NCBI GenBank assembly: GCA_004143945.1
Contig: SEHB01000001.1
Location: 62,001 to 126,000, forward strand
DNA length: 64,000 nucleotides
Direction of reading: 5' to 3'
From: Lysobacteraceae bacterium
GTDB taxonomy: Bacteria > Pseudomonadota > Gammaproteobacteria > Xanthomonadales > Rhodanobacteraceae
Notes under the pieces: model-generated
The model's database searches: none
Seen by the model: the letters and a program-made list of their open reading frames with translations, nothing else
Told to the model about the DNA's origin: nothing
In this document: positions 61,777-64,000 of the stretch, piece after piece
Layout of the letters: each line of letters opens with the position of its first letter
How positions within the stretch are numbered: the stretch's first letter is position 1
Position numbers and translations under genes: made by a program

Positions 61777-61853
61777 TGGTCGGGGTGACATGATTCGAAC
61801 ATGCGACTTCTACGTCCCGAACGTAGCGCTCTACCAGGCTGAGCTACACCCCG
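61777..61853 (-). tRNA. tRNA-Pro, anticodon CGG
   Basis: A 77-base cloverleaf: acceptor CGGGGTG with CACCCCG, D arm GCTC/GAGC, anticodon stem CTACG/CGTAG with loop TTCGGGA (anticodon CGG), T arm with TTCGAAT, and an encoded 3' ACCA. It reads Pro codon CCG, heavily used in this GC-rich DNA. TAATAT (minus, 61883-61888) is a likely -10 box. Confidence 0.97.
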
Positions 61854-61882
61854 ATCGGCCGTCGCGAGACGGCGAGCCGCGC

Positions 61883-61888
61883 ATATTA
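61883..61888 (-). promoter_or_regulatory. Likely -10 box of tRNA-Pro
   Basis: TAATAT on the minus strand lies 29 bases before the mature tRNA 5' end, in otherwise GC-rich DNA. Confidence 0.45.
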
Positions 61889-62014
61889 GCGATGCGACCG
61901 GTACGGTGCAAGATGCAGCCCCGGCCGCGGCGGGGCCGGCGGCGCGTCTGCTACCCTTGGCGGCCCCATTCAACGTGCAGCCGCTCGCCGCGGCGCCGTC
62001 CCGGAAGGATACCG

Positions 62015-63397
62015 ATGGCCCTGACTGCCGCCCGCACGATGCCCGGCGTGCTCGAACTGTTGCCGCTGGACCAGGTCGCGTTCCAGTCGATGCTCGATGC
62101 GGTGCGCCGCAATTTCGAGCGCTTCGGCTTCCTCCAGGTCGAGACCCCGGTGATGGAGTACTCGAACGTGCTCCTGACCAAGGAAGGCGGCGAGACCGAG
62201 CGACAGGTCTATTTCGTGCAGTCGACCGGCGCGCTGCAGGCCGCGAAGCAAGGCGAGGTGCCCGAGCTCGCGCTGCGCTTCGACCTGACCGTGCCGCTCG
62301 CGCGCTACGTCGCCGAGCACGAGCACGACCTCGTGTTCCCGTTTCGGCGCTGGCAGATCCAGCGCGTCTACCGCGGCGAGCGCGCGCAGCGCGGGCGCTT
62401 CCGCGAGTTCTACCAGTGCGACATCGACGTGATCGGCAAGGACACGCTGTCTGTGCGCCACGACGCGGAGATCCCCGCGGTGATCCACGCGGTGTTCCGC
62501 GACCTCGGCATCGGCGCGTTCACGATCCAGCTCAACAACAGGAAGCTCATGCGTGGCTGGCTCGAAGGCCTCGGCATCGTCGATGCCGATCGCCAGGCCG
62601 CGGTGCTGCGCGAGGTCGACAAGCTCGACAAGCGTGGCGCCGATGCGGTGCGCGCGACGCTGGCCGGAGGCGACTTCGGTCTGTCCGACGCGGCGGCCGC
62701 GAGCCTGCTCGATTTCGTCTCGTTCCGCTCGACTTCGCTGGCCGATGCGCTCGCGAAGCTCGCATCGCTCGGCGACGGAAGCGAGTCGCTGCAACAGGGC
62801 AGGACGGAACTCACCGAGGTGCTCACGCTGATCAAGGCGTTCGGCGTGCCCGAATCGGATTTCGCGTTGAACCTCTCGATCGCGCGCGGCCTCGATTACT
62901 ACACCGGCACGGTCTACGAAACCACGCTCGACGAGCATCCCGGGATCGGATCGATCTGTTCGGGCGGGCGCTACGAGAACCTCGCGAGCCACTACACGAA
63001 GTCGAAGCTGCCCGGCGTCGGCATCTCCATCGGGGCGACGCGCCTGTTCTGGCAGCTGCGCGAAGCCGGCCTGCTCGCGCGCGGGCGCAGCACCGTGCAG
63101 GTGCTGGTCGCGCAGATGGACGATGCGGACCTGCCGCGCTGCCTCGAACTCGCGGGCGAACTGCGCGCAGCCGGCATCAATACCGAATCGGTGGTCGAGG
63201 GCGGCAAGCTCGCGCGCCAGTTCAAGTACGCCGACCGCGCAGGCATCCGCTTCGTGCTCGTGCTCGGTCCCGACGAAATCGCGAACGGCGTCGTCAGCGT
63301 CAAGGACCTGCGCCGCCAGTCACAGACGGCGATCCCGCGCGAGGAACTCGTCGAACGCCTGCGCGCGGACCTCGCGCAGGCCGAAACGATGGCCTGA
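62015..63397 (+). CDS. hisS: Histidine-tRNA ligase
   Basis: Charges tRNA-His. 460 residues of class II synthetase type. Motif 1/2 segments are [15 protein letters not shown] and [31 protein letters not shown]. The histidine-binding motifs are [13 protein letters not shown] and [14 protein letters not shown]-terminal anticodon-binding domain (about 365-455) starts at [19 protein letters not shown], which separates it from HisZ. The start [17 protein letters not shown] follows a GGAAGGA ribosome site; the frame continues upstream through the tRNA and is not coding there. Confidence 0.95.
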   Translation: MALTAARTMPGVLELLPLDQVAFQSMLDAVRRNFERFGFLQVETPVMEYSNVLLTKEGGETERQVYFVQSTGALQAAKQGEVPELALRFDLTVPLARYVAEHEHDLVFPFRRWQIQRVYRGERAQRGRFREFYQCDIDVIGKDTLSVRHDAEIPAVIHAVFRDLGIGAFTIQLNNRKLMRGWLEGLGIVDADRQAAVLREVDKLDKRGADAVRATLAGGDFGLSDAAAASLLDFVSFRSTSLADALAKLASLGDGSESLQQGRTELTEVLTLIKAFGVPESDFALNLSIARGLDYYTGTVYETTLDEHPGIGSICSGGRYENLASHYTKSKLPGVGISIGATRLFWQLREAGLLARGRSTVQVLVAQMDDADLPRCLELAGELRAAGINTESVVEGGKLARQFKYADRAGIRFVLVLGPDEIANGVVSVKDLRRQSQTAIPREELVERLRADLAQAETMA

Positions 63398-63500
63398 TCG
63401 CGAACGCCCGGCGAACGGAACCCGGCGCGCTGCTCCTTTGCGCCGTGCTTCGCCGGAGAGGGTCGCGCGTTTCCGCAACGCATTCACCCCCGGAACCCCC

Positions 63501-64000
63501 ATGCAGACGATCCTCCTCGACGGCAACAGCCTCACGCGCGACCAGGTGGTCGCGATCGCGCAGGGCGCAAAAGTCGAACTCGCCGCGACGCAACTCGCGC
63601 GCGTGCAGCGCGCGGCAGACTTCCTCGCGGCCAAGGTCGGCTGCGGCGAGCCGATCTACGGCGTGACGACGGGCTTCGGCAGCAATGCCGACAAGCTGCT
63701 CGGCGCTCACCGCGCACGCGAAGGGCTGCCAGGCGCCGGCGCGACCGGCGATCGCACGCTGATGGAGGAACTGCAGCACAACCTGATCGTCACGCACGCG
63801 GTCTGCGTCGGGGAGCCGTTCGGAGCCGACGTCGTTCGCGCGATGCTCGGGATCCGCATCAACACGCTGATGCGCGGGCACTCGGGCATCCGCGTGTCGA
63901 CGCTGCGGGCGCTCGCCGAACTCCTCAATCGTGGCGTGGTGCCGGTGGTGCCGCGCAAGGGTTCGGTCGGCGCGAGCGGCGACCTCGCCCCGCTTTCGCA
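63501..64000 (+). CDS. Aromatic amino acid ammonia-lyase (HAL family), 3' end outside window
   Basis: The first 166 residues of a histidine ammonia-lyase-family enzyme. YGVTTGFGSNADKLL is conserved. The MIO cofactor precursor Ala158-Ser159-Gly160 lies in KGSVGASGDLAPLS. At the substrate-selectivity position after LQHNLIV stands Thr98-His99, nearer the Ser-His of histidine lyases than the His-Leu or Phe-Leu of tyrosine or phenylalanine lyases. In Xanthomonadales such genes occur both in hut operons and in aryl-polyene pigment clusters. The adjacent hut or pigment genes are not visible, so I give no symbol. Confidence 0.9.
   Translation, partial: MQTILLDGNSLTRDQVVAIAQGAKVELAATQLARVQRAADFLAAKVGCGEPIYGVTTGFGSNADKLLGAHRAREGLPGAGATGDRTLMEELQHNLIVTHAVCVGEPFGADVVRAMLGIRINTLMRGHSGIRVSTLRALAELLNRGVVPVVPRKGSVGASGDLAPLS

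Noticed and set aside
63398-63500. Possible HutC or HisR-type operator between hisS and the lyase gene
   Set aside because: No palindrome or promoter consensus is visible in the 103-base gap.

Overview
The window is one strand-biased, gap-poor chromosomal segment of a GC-rich gammaproteobacterium of the order Xanthomonadales/Lysobacterales, most likely outside Xanthomonas itself (a Rhodanobacteraceae-type genome is my inference). Reasons: the order pyrG-kdsA-eno-ftsB-ispD-ispF-truD-surE-pcm-yqaA-nlpD-rpoS; an arginine cluster of Xanthomonas type (N-acetylornithine transcarbamylase plus an ArgB fused to an acetyltransferase domain); and the fab cluster order. I see no insertion sequence, phage, CRISPR array or rRNA. 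There is one tRNA, Pro(CGG).

Layout: 1-534 holds the start of a secreted beta-helix-like protein on the minus strand. 0.8-12.9 kb is the housekeeping run from pyrG to rpoS, with a small lipoprotein gene and a Smr-domain gene inserted. 13.0-16.6 kb carries an Mth938-like gene, yhbY, rlmE and ftsH. 17.0-20.5 kb has a secreted subtilase placed between ftsH and folP. 20.5-28.9 kb is a signalling island: an ECF sigma factor, a Ser/Thr kinase with a repeat-rich C-terminus, two paralogous membrane-anchored winged-helix regulators and an MgtE-type transporter. 29.0-31.4 kb has a glycine-zipper lipoprotein, a SleB-like hydrolase with a long leader, and ygfZ. 31.5-36.3 kb is sdhCDAB with the assembly factors SdhAF4-like, SdhE and YgfX. 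36.3-37.4 kb has maf and a membrane coiled-coil gene. 37.5-47.8 kb runs yceD-rpmF-fabH-fabD-fabG-acpP-fabF-pabB-mltG-tmk-holB-pilZ. 48.0-50.6 kb has sufE, cysS and a second glycine-zipper protein. 50.9-58.1 kb is argF-argG-argE-argB-argC-argH. 58.2-60.1 kb has a PIG-L deacetylase and an alpha/beta hydrolase. The window ends with two small genes between twin terminators, tRNA-Pro, hisS and the start of a histidine ammonia-lyase-family gene.

How the genes work together: most genes are packed into translationally coupled operons with 4-base start/stop overlaps. Arginine is made through acetylated intermediates (acetylglutamate to acetylornithine to acetylcitrulline to citrulline to arginine). 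The fab cluster supplies fatty acids. The sdh block encodes complex II together with its flavin-insertion helpers.

The less ordinary signals are regulatory. They include a possible arginine-responsive attenuator before argF and several genes whose -10-like hexamer lies only 6-9 bases before the start codon, suggesting leaderless mRNAs. Two families of short dispersed inverted repeats occur; one has entered the ends of argF and argG. fabH has no ordinary start codon where its homologues begin. The sigma-kinase-regulator island is the most likely place for uncharacterised biology.
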